Shown here piece by piece: positions 44,149 through 54,386 of a stretch of 64,000 nt of DNA. Each line of letters starts with the position of its first letter. Position 1 is the first letter of the stretch. The stretch is taken from contig NC_011740.1 of assembly GCF_000026225.1 (NCBI RefSeq), positions 2,046,001 to 2,110,000 of the forward strand, read 5' to 3'. The position numbers were made by a program, and so were the translations under genes. Source of the DNA: Escherichia fergusonii ATCC 35469 (GTDB taxonomy: Bacteria > Pseudomonadota > Gammaproteobacteria > Enterobacterales > Enterobacteriaceae). The notes under the pieces were generated by a model that was not told the origin of the DNA, searched no databases, and was given only the letters and a program-made list of their open reading frames with translations.

Positions 44149-45566
44149 TACTCAATCCTTATCTGAGCACCAGACAGAGTGACAGGTGACTTCGTGATAA
44201 CGCGCAATTTGAAGCCAATGTTTTTCCTGATGCGCCCTACTTTCTTCCACAAAACGCGTTTGTCGTAAACGAACGGTTCATTCTGCTCAATCATCTGCTC
44301 ACGCCCGTAATTGATGCCGTCAGTGGTTGCAGACAGAAACAGGCGGTCAGCGTACTGCGCAACACCCGTCGATGATTCCACCTCCAGATCAAAGCATCTG
44401 GCGTTATCTGCTTTGAAGAGTGGAGTAAACAGCAGGTGTTCTTGCTGTAGCCCATACTGGCTGCTGATGTCGAATTGCAATTTCCCGGTCACGGACTCCA
44501 GCTTATCGCCGCACGTTATCTGATTGCCTTCGTAAATGAAGTCGATAGCGCGGTACACATCGTCATACAGGCCTGTTTTCAGCACACACCATTGCGGACC
44601 ATTGGCGCTTGAAGATGCGTCGTACACCAGAACATGGCGCGGAAGATGGATAATCAGCAGTTCATGAGCATCAAACCGCAACGATTCCATCACGCCATCA
44701 GCCAGTTCATCAGCAGTGTAGGAGCGTAGTATTTTCTCAATGCTCGCGCTGGCGATTGGTGATACCTGACCGGAGCCGATGATATACACAGACGGCGCAC
44801 CTGTTGCCGGATTGCTGATAAACGCATAGGAATCAGCAAACGGCGTTTTGCAGTAAGTTCCGGCAATGCCTTTCTGCACCATCAGTGATGGCTGTGCGAC
44901 ATACAAAGCGGCACCAACGGTGGTTGCACCAGTCAGGGAGAAATATTCAATCGTCGATGAACCAAAGCAGACGATGAAGTCTCGCCATGTACCTATGCCG
45001 ATGATGCCATCAGGCTGAGATTCTGCGCGATATTGTGCGCTGTATCGGTCAGGGTGTGATTCGTCTTCAAGGTCAGTGATAAACCATGAATCAGTACCGT
45101 CTTTTGACCACGCATAACGCCCACGTAAGCGCGTAATGTCACGAACTGAACCTAACTCGTACTGTGTGAATCCGCTGTCTGTAGGCCAGTTTGAGACGGT
45201 TTTAACCGTACCATCATAGCGATACTCGACCAGTTGACCATTAACGCCTACAGCCTGAGATGTTCGACCATGCGCCATTGATACGCGGCCACTTCCGGCG
45301 ACGTCACCGACTTCGCTTTCGCCTTTGTAGAGCTTGCCGCCACACACACGATAAACAGCACTCTGCGCCATGTTGTACTCGACGCCGCGAGATACACCGT
45401 TCACATCAGAACGTTTGGCAATGCCCGGGAATGAGCGAAGATATCCGCTGCTGTTGAGGATTTCTTTGGGGGTTGCCAGCATATTCACTGGCAGATAGTC
45501 GATATAGTCGGCGTTTCGGAAGTCTTTGCCGACACCTTTCATAAGCGGAAGTTGCTGAATCGGCAT
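44148..45566 (-). CDS. 10: Packaged DNA stabilisation protein gp10
   Basis: A 472-residue homologue of P22 gp10, equal in length. It forms the hexameric tail hub between gp4 and the needle and carries the tailspikes. The N-terminal IQQLPLMKGVGKDFRNADY segment is typical. It follows gene 4 directly. Confidence 0.93.
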   Translation of the reverse strand: MPIQQLPLMKGVGKDFRNADYIDYLPVNMLATPKEILNSSGYLRSFPGIAKRSDVNGVSRGVEYNMAQSAVYRVCGGKLYKGESEVGDVAGSGRVSMAHGRTSQAVGVNGQLVEYRYDGTVKTVSNWPTDSGFTQYELGSVRDITRLRGRYAWSKDGTDSWFITDLEDESHPDRYSAQYRAESQPDGIIGIGTWRDFIVCFGSSTIEYFSLTGATTVGAALYVAQPSLMVQKGIAGTYCKTPFADSYAFISNPATGAPSVYIIGSGQVSPIASASIEKILRSYTADELADGVMESLRFDAHELLIIHLPRHVLVYDASSSANGPQWCVLKTGLYDDVYRAIDFIYEGNQITCGDKLESVTGKLQFDISSQYGLQQEHLLFTPLFKADNARCFDLEVESSTGVAQYADRLFLSATTDGINYGREQMIEQNEPFVYDKRVLWKKVGRIRKNIGFKLRVITKSPVTLSGAQIRIE

Positions 45567-46044
45567 TTATTCGCTCCCGTCATCGCAATGTTCCTTCCGG
45601 TGGAAGTAATTCCAACCGTTCCACTTCGCCAACTGGTTACCACTACCAACAGGCATACGGTTTGGATAACCGGACTTACATTTAGCGGCTTTTGCTCTGT
45701 CCATTGCAGACAGTTTGACGAGTCTCTCTTTCCCGTATCTGGCAGTGGTTATAAGTTTTGCAGACGCTTCCAGCGCATAATCCGGAGCAATGCGGCAGGC
45801 AAGGTTGAAAATGACGGCATTGATAGCGTTATTTGATAAACCGTGTTCATCGCCAGGATCTGGAGCGACATCTGCATCAGCGAAAATGTAGCCAACGTTG
45901 ATACCTGGTGACGCATCACCGCCAAGCCACTCAGCCATCATCATTTCAAGGTCGTTGACGCCATCTTCCATGGACTGCGGTTCGACATCGGTTAACGTGG
46001 CATTTGATGCCACACCGAGCTTACGTAATGCCGCAAGAACTAAA

Positions 46045-46067
<23 letters not shown>
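45567..46067 (-). CDS. 4: Tail accessory factor gp4
   Basis: A 166-residue homologue of P22 gp4 (MNLTTKGDLVLAALRKLGVAS; TDVEPQSMEDGVNDLEMMMAEW), which lines the portal exit and has muramidase-related activity in P22. ATG 46067 is chosen because AAGGCGG lies 7 bases upstream and the protein length is then exactly 166; the frame is open further upstream only as a readout of a hexanucleotide repeat. The start lies inside the preceding gene. Confidence 0.93.
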
Positions 46068-46317
<250 letters not shown>

Positions 46318-46361
46318 GCTTGTCTCCAGATAAAAAAGGGAGCCGAAGCTCCCTCTGGTTA

Positions 46362-47657
46362 TCACGCGGTCTGGTTAGGCAGACCAACACCAATTGCCTC
46401 TGGTCGTACAGCACATGCTGAATACCACACAGCAATACGGCACTTACCAGACAGAGTGTTGATATCACCCTGCGTTGCGAAGATGCCGTTAACACCAATA
46501 CCAGGAATGCTGAAGGAAGAAGTTTTCATGCCAGCAAACAGTTCATGAGTTACCGGGATCGGCTGAGACAGCAGACGGATTGAGTCATCAGCCCAGAACA
46601 CGTTAGCGGTGGTTGTTGCCACGTTCAGAACATTTACCGGAGTGGTATCAGCAAGAGAGGTGTTTACGTTAGCGTAAGCCTTCTCTTCTTTTGTCAGTGA
46701 CGCGTCATCCAGTGCAATCGGTTTCGGCGTGATTTCGAGGTGAGTACCATCGATCACACGGGTGATTGAGAAAGTAGCATCATCAGTCAGCACGTTCTTC
46801 GCCATCTGAGACAGGAATTTCACACCAGTGAAGCTGATTTTGTCGCCGCGCTTAAATCCGGTGGTGGAGGATACGGTCACCGTTGCAACACGGTTGTCGA
46901 CGTTCTCTTTGTTACCATCGGTATCAAGGGTGTATGCCTGCGGCTTAAACTTCTGCGCACCAGAAACAGTTACACCAGTAGCGGTTGACTTGGTAACTGC
47001 CGGAAGTTTCGGTGAGCGAAGAATTTCATCAAAGCCAGCAATCTGACGCTGAATAGTACCGTTGCGATACGCTTCTTCAGGAACGCGACCGAAGATGTCA
47101 CCATCTACCAGGTTGCGGCCTGCTTTGCGGTAATCGTCAGGGTTCAGGAAGTAACTGATGCCCATATCGCGGTTTAGCTCACGGGAGAACATCAGGCGCT
47201 CTGCATCAGACACAAAATCCCAGCCAGACAGGCCAGTAGATGGACCAATTGCGCGGGTATCGTGAACAACAAGTGAGCCCATTTCGGTTGCCTGTTTGGC
47301 AATTGCTGACTCAATGTTATTCGCCAGTTTTTTGGCGGATGCCTGGATGCGGCGACGGTAAGAACGCTCATCACACAGGTCATCTGCACGAAGCTCGAAG
47401 AAATCGTTATCCGGATCGCCCATGTTGCATTTTACGGAGAGTTCCAGAATCCCGGTTGCGTTGCCAGTTAAATCCCAGCCAGTCTGAGTTGGCGCTTCCT
47501 GCTCAACAGGCATCCACACGGTGTTGCTTGAACGTTGCATGGATTCTGCCGGAGGGGTGTATTTTGTCACTTTGGACGCCATTGGCGTCAGGTTCTGGAC
47601 GGTTTCGATGATTTCATCCAGAGCATACGTGACCAGTTGACCTTCATTTAATGCCAT
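46362..47657 (-). CDS. 5: Major coat protein gp5
   Basis: A 431-residue P22-type HK97-fold coat protein. Near-continuous similarity to P22 gp5 is visible (MALNEGQLVTYALDEII; MQRSSNTVWMPVEQEAPTQ; FFELRADDLCDE; EAIGVGLPNQTA). The insertion domain region around 225-345 is conserved (KFKPQAYTLDTDGNKENVDNR). It assembles with gp8 into procapsids. Confidence 0.95.
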   Translation of the reverse strand: MALNEGQLVTYALDEIIETVQNLTPMASKVTKYTPPAESMQRSSNTVWMPVEQEAPTQTGWDLTGNATGILELSVKCNMGDPDNDFFELRADDLCDERSYRRRIQASAKKLANNIESAIAKQATEMGSLVVHDTRAIGPSTGLSGWDFVSDAERLMFSRELNRDMGISYFLNPDDYRKAGRNLVDGDIFGRVPEEAYRNGTIQRQIAGFDEILRSPKLPAVTKSTATGVTVSGAQKFKPQAYTLDTDGNKENVDNRVATVTVSSTTGFKRGDKISFTGVKFLSQMAKNVLTDDATFSITRVIDGTHLEITPKPIALDDASLTKEEKAYANVNTSLADTTPVNVLNVATTTANVFWADDSIRLLSQPIPVTHELFAGMKTSSFSIPGIGVNGIFATQGDINTLSGKCRIAVWYSACAVRPEAIGVGLPNQTA

Positions 47658-48568
47658 TATCGAATTCCTTTATTCAGTTGCGCCTTGAGCTTACGGTACG
47701 TCTCTACATCCCCTTTGTTTGCTGCCGCTTCCATCTGCTTTTCAATCGCAGAGATATTTGCAGCAACAGCGTGTCCCTGAATGGGTTCATCAGGTAACGG
47801 GGCTTCTGAAACAGGTTTGGCTCGAGGCTTTAGAGTTAAACGTTCTGACAGTCGAGTGAGTTCAATCAGCGCGGATTGCCCGTCCATCGCCAGCAACTGG
47901 CGTGTTTTCTCAGGATTAGCACCAAGGTGATACATGAGAGCGGCGGATTTCTCAGGGAAGAGGCGCATGATGTCGGCACCGACTGCTGGCGGCACCAGTT
48001 GCATGAATGCATCCTCTTTCTCCTGATAGTCAGGGATATTGAGCTTTTCCGCTGCGTCGTAGTGCTTACGGGCTGCCTCGACGTATTGCGCTGATTGCTG
48101 GGTGAACTCCTGAGTTTTGCGACCCTGCTCGGCGACAGCCTGGCTTCGTGCGTCCATAGCCTTGATCTGCCATTCACTGTTTGCCTGCTGGAAGGCAGCC
48201 AGTGCGCGGCTCTGGTCATAGTCGTACTTAGCCAGTGCGTCTTCGGAAAGATAATCGTTAGGGTCTGGTTGTTTTGGTAACTCAGGGTTCACCCGCAGGT
48301 GCTCCGGCAACTCTCCACGCTTAACCGCTTCCATCTGCTGCTCAAGCTCACGCTGGCGTTTGCGTTCGATGCGGCGACGGGCAAATTCAGCATTAGTTGC
48401 CGGGTCTTGTTTTGGTTTCTCATCGTCTTTCAGGACAATCTCGAAGCCTTCTTCCTGACCTGCGTTGTCGTTGGCATTATCGACAACTAAGCCATCAGCA
48501 GATGCCGCTGCATGATTGCCGGGCAGGGTTAATTCTTCAGAAGCCTGAATGTCGGTGGTTTGGTCCAT
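47657..48568 (-). CDS. 8: Scaffolding protein gp8
   Basis: A 303-residue scaffold, the same length as P22 gp8. It is highly charged and helical, with a basic C-terminal segment (YRKLKAQLNKG) expected to bind coat protein. It directs procapsid assembly and exits intact. The start follows AGAGAG, and it is adjacent to coat and portal genes. Confidence 0.92.
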   Translation of the reverse strand: MDQTTDIQASEELTLPGNHAAASADGLVVDNANDNAGQEEGFEIVLKDDEKPKQDPATNAEFARRRIERKRQRELEQQMEAVKRGELPEHLRVNPELPKQPDPNDYLSEDALAKYDYDQSRALAAFQQANSEWQIKAMDARSQAVAEQGRKTQEFTQQSAQYVEAARKHYDAAEKLNIPDYQEKEDAFMQLVPPAVGADIMRLFPEKSAALMYHLGANPEKTRQLLAMDGQSALIELTRLSERLTLKPRAKPVSEAPLPDEPIQGHAVAANISAIEKQMEAAANKGDVETYRKLKAQLNKGIR

Positions 48569-48581
48569 GATTAACTCTCTC

Positions 48582-50747
48582 TTATTGAGGTGTCTCGGCT
48601 ACTCCGCCGGAGGGGATTTGAACTTGACGCATAAGATTCGCGAAATCCATGCGTTGTGAATGAGTCTGGTCTGCATCTTTAAGAAGCAGCTCAGCGTTAG
48701 CACGAGCGTCCTTGCTGCGCTGTTGCTGGAATTGACCTACGAGCTTGAGGTACTCACGCAGTTCTGCCTGCTTGTCGAGGTCCATATTGTTGAAGATTTC
48801 TGCAATCTTCGCGGCGTTGAGTTGGTTTTGGGCTTCAACCTTGGCGGCTTCAACCTGAATCTGCGCCTGTTGGTTCTCTGCCTTGAGCAATTCAGCCTGA
48901 CCTTGCAGAAGGATGCCCTGCGCCTGAATTTGCTCTGCTGATGGCTGCTGCGGCTGCTGTTGAGCCTGCTGTACCATCTCCATCTCTTCAGGTGTTTCTG
49001 GTTTCTTCAGCCCCATCATCACCAGTTGCTTGTTCGCGTACTCTCGCATCATCTCGACGCCTTTACCGTCAAGCAGCGTGAAGTATTGCAGCATCAGCAT
49101 CTGGAACTCTGGAGTACCTTGCGGAACCTTGGTTAGCAACTCCTGAATCTCTGCGCGGTTCTGTTCCTTCATACTCTGGAAGGATGGCCCAACGTCTGTA
49201 TAGCACTCATATCGACCGCGAATGTCGTTGAGTGTGACCACATTGCCAGACTGGTAATCGACAACTTGCGCATAGAGTTGAACGTCTTTCTCGCTTCCAT
49301 CTTCAAGTGTCAGCGTTACATGACGAGGAACGTCATAAATATCGTTTACCATTGAGGCATAAATCTCGCCATCACGTCGCATTGCGGTAGCCAGGTTATC
49401 CTGAAACACGTATGTCTCAAGGTCTGCCCGCATGTTCAGTTGATTGACGGTATCGAAAGCGACCTGAGAGTTTGCTGCCTGCGCATCAACGCCAAGACTA
49501 GCCACCTCTTTCACTGCGTTGGTGGCAGCCTCAAGCATGTAAGCGTTGGCTTGCGGCACTTCAGGGTTTTCCATGTAGGAGATTGGACCAATCGGCAGGT
49601 CGTTACCGTTTTCATCGGTCCTGTTCTGCAGATAGTACGGATAGTCATCATTTCCACCGTACATGTATTCGTAGCCTTCGATTTGCTCAGGGAAGAAGGT
49701 AGGTTTCTTCTTCGGTGAACGAGCAACAATATCGGCGTTGAACGACATGATCATGTTACGAAGGCGCTGACCGTCTTTCGTCAGCCTTACCACTCCTTCG
49801 TAGCACTCCTTGTCACCAGCGAATGACCATTCGCCATACACTGGAACGATTGGAATATGCTCTCCGGCTATCTTCTCGCGGTCTTTCAGTATCTGCGTGC
49901 AGGTGATGATCGACTTATACACACGCCGACGCTTGACCTTACGCTCTGCTACCTTAATGAATCCACGATTAGCCAGGTCGTCGATGACGTCTTTGATATC
50001 CTGCTGGTAATAGCTGACCGGCTCACCTGTCAGCGGGTCGCGGTAGATAAAGACTTTCTCTTTCTTCTCTTCTACCTCGTAATACTCAGCGACGTAGACG
50101 ACATCATTCGATATCCAAGGGAACAGCCATGTATCGTTCGGATTCTGGAAAGATGGCAAGGTATCCGGATCAATACCGTAATCCTCTGCAAACTCTTTCC
50201 AGCCATTGCGTGACAAAGCGTTAATCACCGTGCAATGCTTAGCGTCGCTCTTATCCATCTGCTTGCTGTTGGCGTCCCATATGACGTGTGAGCAGGCTTC
50301 ATGGATTGGCAGGCGTCGAATTACCTGATTGTTACTTGTTGGATCGTTGTCTTCGTACTGCGTGACCAGACGCCATGCACCAACGCCGGACTCTATCTGC
50401 TCACGAACGCCAACGTTAACGGCAATTTTTGCCGTGTTATGGCGCATATCAGTACGATACATCCCCATCAGCACATCGGCAGCATCAGGATTAGCGCCGT
50501 CTTTTGGTCTGAAGAGAACGTCGATAGGGTTCCGGCGCATCTCTGCGACCAGTTTCCTGACCACCGGGCGAACAACATCGAATTGTCCGCGATATTGCAG
50601 GGTCGTGTAGTTTGATAGCCAGTCATCCCATTGCGACACTCGGCTAAAATACAGGTCATTTGTCGCCTCGGTTCTGGCTTCATCGCTCGCCATCCAGTCT
50701 GCGTCAAACTTACACAGAATGGAATTGAGTCTGTTTTCATCGGCCAT
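48582..50747 (-). CDS. 1: Portal protein gp1
   Basis: A 721-residue portal of the P22 family (P22: 725). The N-terminal part forms the dodecameric ring; the glutamine-rich C-terminal 110 residues (QQAQQQPQQPSAEQIQAQG..., then alanine/glutamine heptads) predict the long coiled-coil barrel known from P22. It is the DNA entry channel and headful sensor. Confidence 0.95.
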   Translation of the reverse strand: MADENRLNSILCKFDADWMASDEARTEATNDLYFSRVSQWDDWLSNYTTLQYRGQFDVVRPVVRKLVAEMRRNPIDVLFRPKDGANPDAADVLMGMYRTDMRHNTAKIAVNVGVREQIESGVGAWRLVTQYEDNDPTSNNQVIRRLPIHEACSHVIWDANSKQMDKSDAKHCTVINALSRNGWKEFAEDYGIDPDTLPSFQNPNDTWLFPWISNDVVYVAEYYEVEEKKEKVFIYRDPLTGEPVSYYQQDIKDVIDDLANRGFIKVAERKVKRRRVYKSIITCTQILKDREKIAGEHIPIVPVYGEWSFAGDKECYEGVVRLTKDGQRLRNMIMSFNADIVARSPKKKPTFFPEQIEGYEYMYGGNDDYPYYLQNRTDENGNDLPIGPISYMENPEVPQANAYMLEAATNAVKEVASLGVDAQAANSQVAFDTVNQLNMRADLETYVFQDNLATAMRRDGEIYASMVNDIYDVPRHVTLTLEDGSEKDVQLYAQVVDYQSGNVVTLNDIRGRYECYTDVGPSFQSMKEQNRAEIQELLTKVPQGTPEFQMLMLQYFTLLDGKGVEMMREYANKQLVMMGLKKPETPEEMEMVQQAQQQPQQPSAEQIQAQGILLQGQAELLKAENQQAQIQVEAAKVEAQNQLNAAKIAEIFNNMDLDKQAELREYLKLVGQFQQQRSKDARANAELLLKDADQTHSQRMDFANLMRQVQIPSGGVAETPQ

Positions 50748-52247
50748 TTAAGTTCTCCGTGCGATGGGCCTGATTGGGGCTGGTATCTTTTTCTCTTTTG
50801 GTTTTTTGATGTCGCGCATCATTTTGGCGAAGCGGCGCATCATGTATGCATAGCGAACGGCGGAGAGAACGTCATCGTTAAGCTTGACGATTTTCCCGTT
50901 TTCATCACGGTGATAGAGGCGGAACTCCTCAAAGAATGGCTCACAGGTGTTGAATACTTTGAAGCGACCATCGAGCATCATGTCGCGCAATTCAGTGATG
51001 CCAGGCTCCACCGCGTTACCGCCATCAGGCCATGTCGCATGCTCCTGCAACATCATAAAACCAGCATCTGCATACTGCCCTTTGAGCTGCTCACCGCCGC
51101 CCTTCTCGTGCTGATTTCCGTCATGAGGCCATGCTGTTGGCACTTTATGCGCCCATGATTTAACAGCTCCCCATGCCTGAACGGCTGTTTTTTCTTTCGC
51201 CTTCCACACGCGTGAAACGTAGATTGTGTCTGCGTCCTTATCCCACCAAAGCTGAACCTGCGCCTGTGGGTGATCCCATCCGAAATCCATCCCGCCAATT
51301 ACGTAGAAGTGATCAGGACACTCGAACGGCTGGCACTTAATCGTCTCTTCCGGTATCTGGAAGATTCGACCGCTACCCATCGTAGGAATACCGCGAGCAC
51401 GAGCCTCTCTCTCATGCTCGGGATAGGATGCGATGATTTGCTCTTTCTGCTCGTCGGTGTAGTGCTCAGCGTCGTAGATGGTCATGTTGACCACTTTCTG
51501 CGACTTGCTTGGATTCTTCAGGAACTTGGTAACAACGTCAGACATCCCCATCAGCGGGGTAAACGTCAGAATTGAGAATTGCCCGTATTTGTTGGTACGG
51601 GTAAGACCTTCGCCATAAATGCTGTATGGTGGTTCTTCGTCAAACCACACGCCGTGGATTGTGTCACCCTGCCAGCGAGCACGGCCTTGCGAGTATGGCT
51701 TGAAGTAGCAGATTGAAATGCCATCTTCAACGCCATCAGCCGTGTGATGCTTAACCAGAAGATGATCAACAAGGTTCGGAAAGAAAGGAGACTTCTTCCA
51801 GCTAATGATGTCTTCTTTCGGTATGGAACCGTAGCCAGGCTCATCATTCTCTTCAATACGACCGCACAGGATGCGTTGAGTCGTTTTGGTTACAGTCTCG
51901 TTTGTCTCGCCACCAATCCAGAAGACAACAGGCTCATAAAAACGCTTACCTTTCCACTCACCGCCATATTTACCATCAGCAGGATAGCCTTTTGTGCCCG
52001 GATAACGCCCTGTAAGGTGAAACGCTACTTCAGCAGCACCAGTAAATGACTTACCAAGCTGGTTACCAGCCATAAAACAGCGCTCTGGATAGTCATGCCC
52101 GGCGTCGATGAACTCACGCTGTTTGCTGTATGGCGTAAATTCATATAGCAGGTGTGTGTTCCGGTAGTTCTCTTCTTCTTCGAGTAGCTCGAGCAATTCG
52201 ATTTGCTCTTCGTCGCTCAGGTTATCAAGAATCGCGTCCAGTTCCAC
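50748..52247 (-). CDS. 2: Terminase large subunit gp2
   Basis: A 499-residue headful-packaging terminase of exactly the P22 length. The ATPase domain has Walker A AGNQLGKSFTGA and Walker B GVWFDEEPP, and the nuclease domain contains GGMDFGWDHPQA. It partners with gp3 and the portal. The start lies inside the end of gene 3 (23-base overlap). Confidence 0.95.
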   Translation of the reverse strand: MELDAILDNLSDEEQIELLELLEEEENYRNTHLLYEFTPYSKQREFIDAGHDYPERCFMAGNQLGKSFTGAAEVAFHLTGRYPGTKGYPADGKYGGEWKGKRFYEPVVFWIGGETNETVTKTTQRILCGRIEENDEPGYGSIPKEDIISWKKSPFFPNLVDHLLVKHHTADGVEDGISICYFKPYSQGRARWQGDTIHGVWFDEEPPYSIYGEGLTRTNKYGQFSILTFTPLMGMSDVVTKFLKNPSKSQKVVNMTIYDAEHYTDEQKEQIIASYPEHEREARARGIPTMGSGRIFQIPEETIKCQPFECPDHFYVIGGMDFGWDHPQAQVQLWWDKDADTIYVSRVWKAKEKTAVQAWGAVKSWAHKVPTAWPHDGNQHEKGGGEQLKGQYADAGFMMLQEHATWPDGGNAVEPGITELRDMMLDGRFKVFNTCEPFFEEFRLYHRDENGKIVKLNDDVLSAVRYAYMMRRFAKMMRDIKKPKEKKIPAPIRPIARRT

Positions 52248-52713
52248 GGTTGAATAGCTCCTTGATACGAGAGCGTCGCTTATCGCGATCTCCCTTATCA
52301 GGTGTCACGTCTTCAACTTGCGACTGCTCTTTGAGGCCCAAATCACGGGCGATGATGTTAGCGTTGAGAAGGTCAGCGGCTGCGCCAGAGAATTTCTGGT
52401 CGTAGATGACCTGCTCTGCTCGCGTAACGACTTCAGATAAATCTTCTCGCAGGCGATATGTGCGCCATGTTTCAAGCGTCACATCAATGAACAGAGTGAG
52501 GCCTGTAATAGTCATCGCTCGCATCTTGGCGATAGGCTCTTGTATCACTTCACCCTGATACGAGAACGCCTTCATCTCCCATAGCGGGTTAGCTTCTACC
52601 CACTCGAAGTATTCACAACAAGCAGCCCACAGCGCCTCAGGCGATTCGAATTTAGGATTTCGCCCATGACTACTGCGGGCCTCCCAAAATCGGTTGCCCT
52701 TTGGTGCTGCCAT
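52225..52713 (-). CDS. 3: Terminase small subunit gp3
   Basis: A 162-residue protein that appears almost identical to P22 gp3 as I recall it (MAAPKGNRFWEARSSHGRNP; TRAEQVIYDQKFSGAAADLL). It forms the nonameric ring that recognises pac. ATG 52713 is used to match P22; an ATG two codons earlier also exists. The pac site lies within the gene. Confidence 0.96.
   Translation of the reverse strand: MAAPKGNRFWEARSSHGRNPKFESPEALWAACCEYFEWVEANPLWEMKAFSYQGEVIQEPIAKMRAMTITGLTLFIDVTLETWRTYRLREDLSEVVTRAEQVIYDQKFSGAAADLLNANIIARDLGLKEQSQVEDVTPDKGDRDKRRSRIKELFNRGTGRDS
52431..52450 (-). other. Candidate pac site (P22 type)
   Basis: The - strand sequence GCGAGAAGATTTATCTGAAG inside gene 3 corresponds to the AAGATTTATCTG core of the P22 pac region, where headful packaging begins. 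The surrounding gp3 coding sequence is also P22-like, supporting shared specificity. Confidence 0.7.
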
Positions 52714-52736
52714 ATTCATCTCACTTAGCTGTTATT

Positions 52737-52916
52737 TCAGGCTGAGGACTCTTTCGCGCCTTCAATCAATGACTGCTTCAGCAATTCAAGTGTGCCAATC
52801 GCCTCGCATAAACTGATTTCACCATCGTAATCATGGATGACGCTTTCCAGCCTCTCGTATAGCTCTTGAGTAATTGGGAATTTCTTCTCCTTACCCAAAT
52901 TGATTACGCGGCTCAC
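52737..52916 (-). CDS. Small phage protein, unknown function
   Basis: A 59-residue ORF starting at GTG (MSRVINLGKEKKFPITQELY) and ending GAKESSA. GGAG lies 8 bases upstream, and it begins one base after the stop of the upstream small gene. It is acidic and helical. It lies between a DUF2560-type gene and terminase gene 3, where P22-like phages carry small genes. Confidence 0.65.
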   Translation of the reverse strand: MSRVINLGKEKKFPITQELYERLESVIHDYDGEISLCEAIGTLELLKQSLIEGAKESSA

Positions 52917-52917
52917 A

Positions 52918-53160
52918 TCATGCTCCGGTAGTGAACAGGTCTAACGCTTCCTTCGATTTACGCACCGCTTCAAATGTGCGGATCGTGATATCCGAATTAG
53001 CGCCGCCTGACTGGAAGTGAATTTTGAATAGCTCAAGCTTCAGTTCGTCAGTGCCAATGAACTGAAATGCTTCTTCTGCGGCTGCGTTCTGGTTCATGAC
53101 CAGTTTGTAAATCTCTAACTGGAATTTCTGTTCTTCAGTCATGGGAATAATCTCTGCCAT
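52918..53160 (-). CDS. DUF2560-type small phage protein
   Basis: An 80-residue protein starting MAEIIPMTEEQKFQLEIYKL, with LELFKIHFQSGGANSDIT in the middle. It resembles DUF2560 proteins found just upstream of the terminase genes in P22-like phages. It may be linked to packaging by position only. Confidence 0.8.
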   Translation of the reverse strand: MAEIIPMTEEQKFQLEIYKLVMNQNAAAEEAFQFIGTDELKLELFKIHFQSGGANSDITIRTFEAVRKSKEALDLFTTGA

Positions 53161-53512
53161 TGTTGGCTCCGTTTATCCGTTAAAAGGGATATCAGTTAAG
53201 TTATCCCGTGTAGGGTATAAGCCATTGTCGAGACCATTCATTGAATGGCCTCTGCAATAACCGATGTCTTTCCATCAGTCCGCCACCACAAAGAATCTTT
53301 TTTGCCATAAGGCAGGAGGTTCATCTTTCAGTGGCTGCCAGTGTTATTTCCCCACTTACTGGCTTGGGTTGTGTCGCTGTACTTCCGTAACTGGTGGTGC
53401 ACAGATTTAGTTAAATCTGTTCTCGCCTGAACTATCTTTTACATACCCGGATTGTGGGGATGTAAATCACGGTTTCATTATCAAGCCCACCCGTAGATGG
53501 GCTTTGGAATGG
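53161..53512. other. Non-coding region between rha and packaging genes
   Basis: About 350 bases with no convincing gene on either strand. A hairpin (AAGCCCA and TGGGCTT, 53482-53505) lies just after the rha stop. The rest may hold a leader for the packaging operon. I see no other clear signal. Confidence 0.5.
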
Positions 53513-54031
53513 TCACTTTGGCAGTCCGGGGATCGATATTTGCGCCTGCTGCTCAAGCCTTTCGATTCTTGCTATGAGTTGCGGTTTTTTGATCCTGCCC
53601 CAGCGGTTCAGCAAGCGTCCTGACATACTGGCAACATCCTTTTCCTTCATGAACTCCAGCATTAACTCGTTGTGCTCTCTTTGGTATGAGTGAGCCATCT
53701 CCATCAGCCTGTCACGCATCCAATTAAATGCTTTGATAAACGCCTCTTTGATGGCGGCAGCTTTTTTGCCGGTAAACGACATGATGATGTACATCGCACC
53801 GTCTTTGGAAATTTCATATTCAACATACTGATTACCCTTGTGTTCATAGGTAACCCGCGAAAAGTTGCTGGTTAGAAATTCATCCGAACAGTCTAGCTTT
53901 TCGATTTTCTGAATGATGTGGTGATGCTGCTTGTCGAAGTAAGCTGCTACCTTGCGGGAGGTTGTGATCACGCGATCACCAGAAACAACCACCATGTCCC
54001 GGAAATCGAGATTAGCCAATTGATGATTCAT
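53513..54031 (-). CDS. rha: Phage regulatory protein Rha
   Basis: A 172-residue Rha-family protein (pRha domain, residues 8-100: VVSGDRVITTSRKVAAYFDKQ; EISKDGAMYIIMSFTGKKAA). ATG 54031 has AAAGG upstream; codons further up lack family character. Rha proteins are known from P22 and phi80; the latter blocks growth in IHF-deficient hosts. It lies between a terminator and the packaging genes, as an independent unit. Confidence 0.9.
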   Translation of the reverse strand: MNHQLANLDFRDMVVVSGDRVITTSRKVAAYFDKQHHHIIQKIEKLDCSDEFLTSNFSRVTYEHKGNQYVEYEISKDGAMYIIMSFTGKKAAAIKEAFIKAFNWMRDRLMEMAHSYQREHNELMLEFMKEKDVASMSGRLLNRWGRIKKPQLIARIERLEQQAQISIPGLPK

Positions 54032-54177
54032 AGCGTCTTTACCTTTTAGAAAGTGAGCCTGTCTCACAGAAAAGCCGCCCGAGAGAGGTCGCCACCTATA
54101 ACGGCATTTCTCAGGCTCGCTTACTGAAAGGCTCTCGTTAATATGCGCGTGAGATGCGCTGTGAAATTCAGATATAA

Positions 54178-54203
54178 AAAAGCCCCGCGAATGCGAGGCT
54201 AAA
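54178..54203 (-). terminator. Terminator after lysis genes
   Basis: On the - strand AGCCTCGCATTCGCGGGGCT followed by TTTTTT forms a rho-independent terminator between the lysis cassette and rha. The Q-modified late transcript should read through it. Confidence 0.85.
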
Positions 54204-54233
54204 TCCTGGTGTTTGTGATGACTGGCTCTTATC

Positions 54234-54386
54234 TCAACGCAGCCCCTTACCGCGCGCCATATGCTTAACTTCAAGCATCAGCAATGAGATGTTTAATCTG
54301 GATTCACTCCAGAAGTGATCACCACCCTGTCTACAGAGCCAGATGTGAAGGATGATGAGTAAAATTATCGCTATCATCGAAGGCAT
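54234..54386 (-). CDS. Small membrane protein after Rz
   Basis: A 50-residue ORF (MPSMIAIILLIILHIWLCRQ...) with one N-terminal membrane helix and a basic end (KHMARGKGLR). It overlaps the Rz stop by 13 bases. Similar small ORFs follow the lysis cassette in lambdoid phages as far as I recall. The function is unknown. Confidence 0.6.
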   Translation of the reverse strand: MPSMIAIILLIILHIWLCRQGGDHFWSESRLNISLLMLEVKHMARGKGLR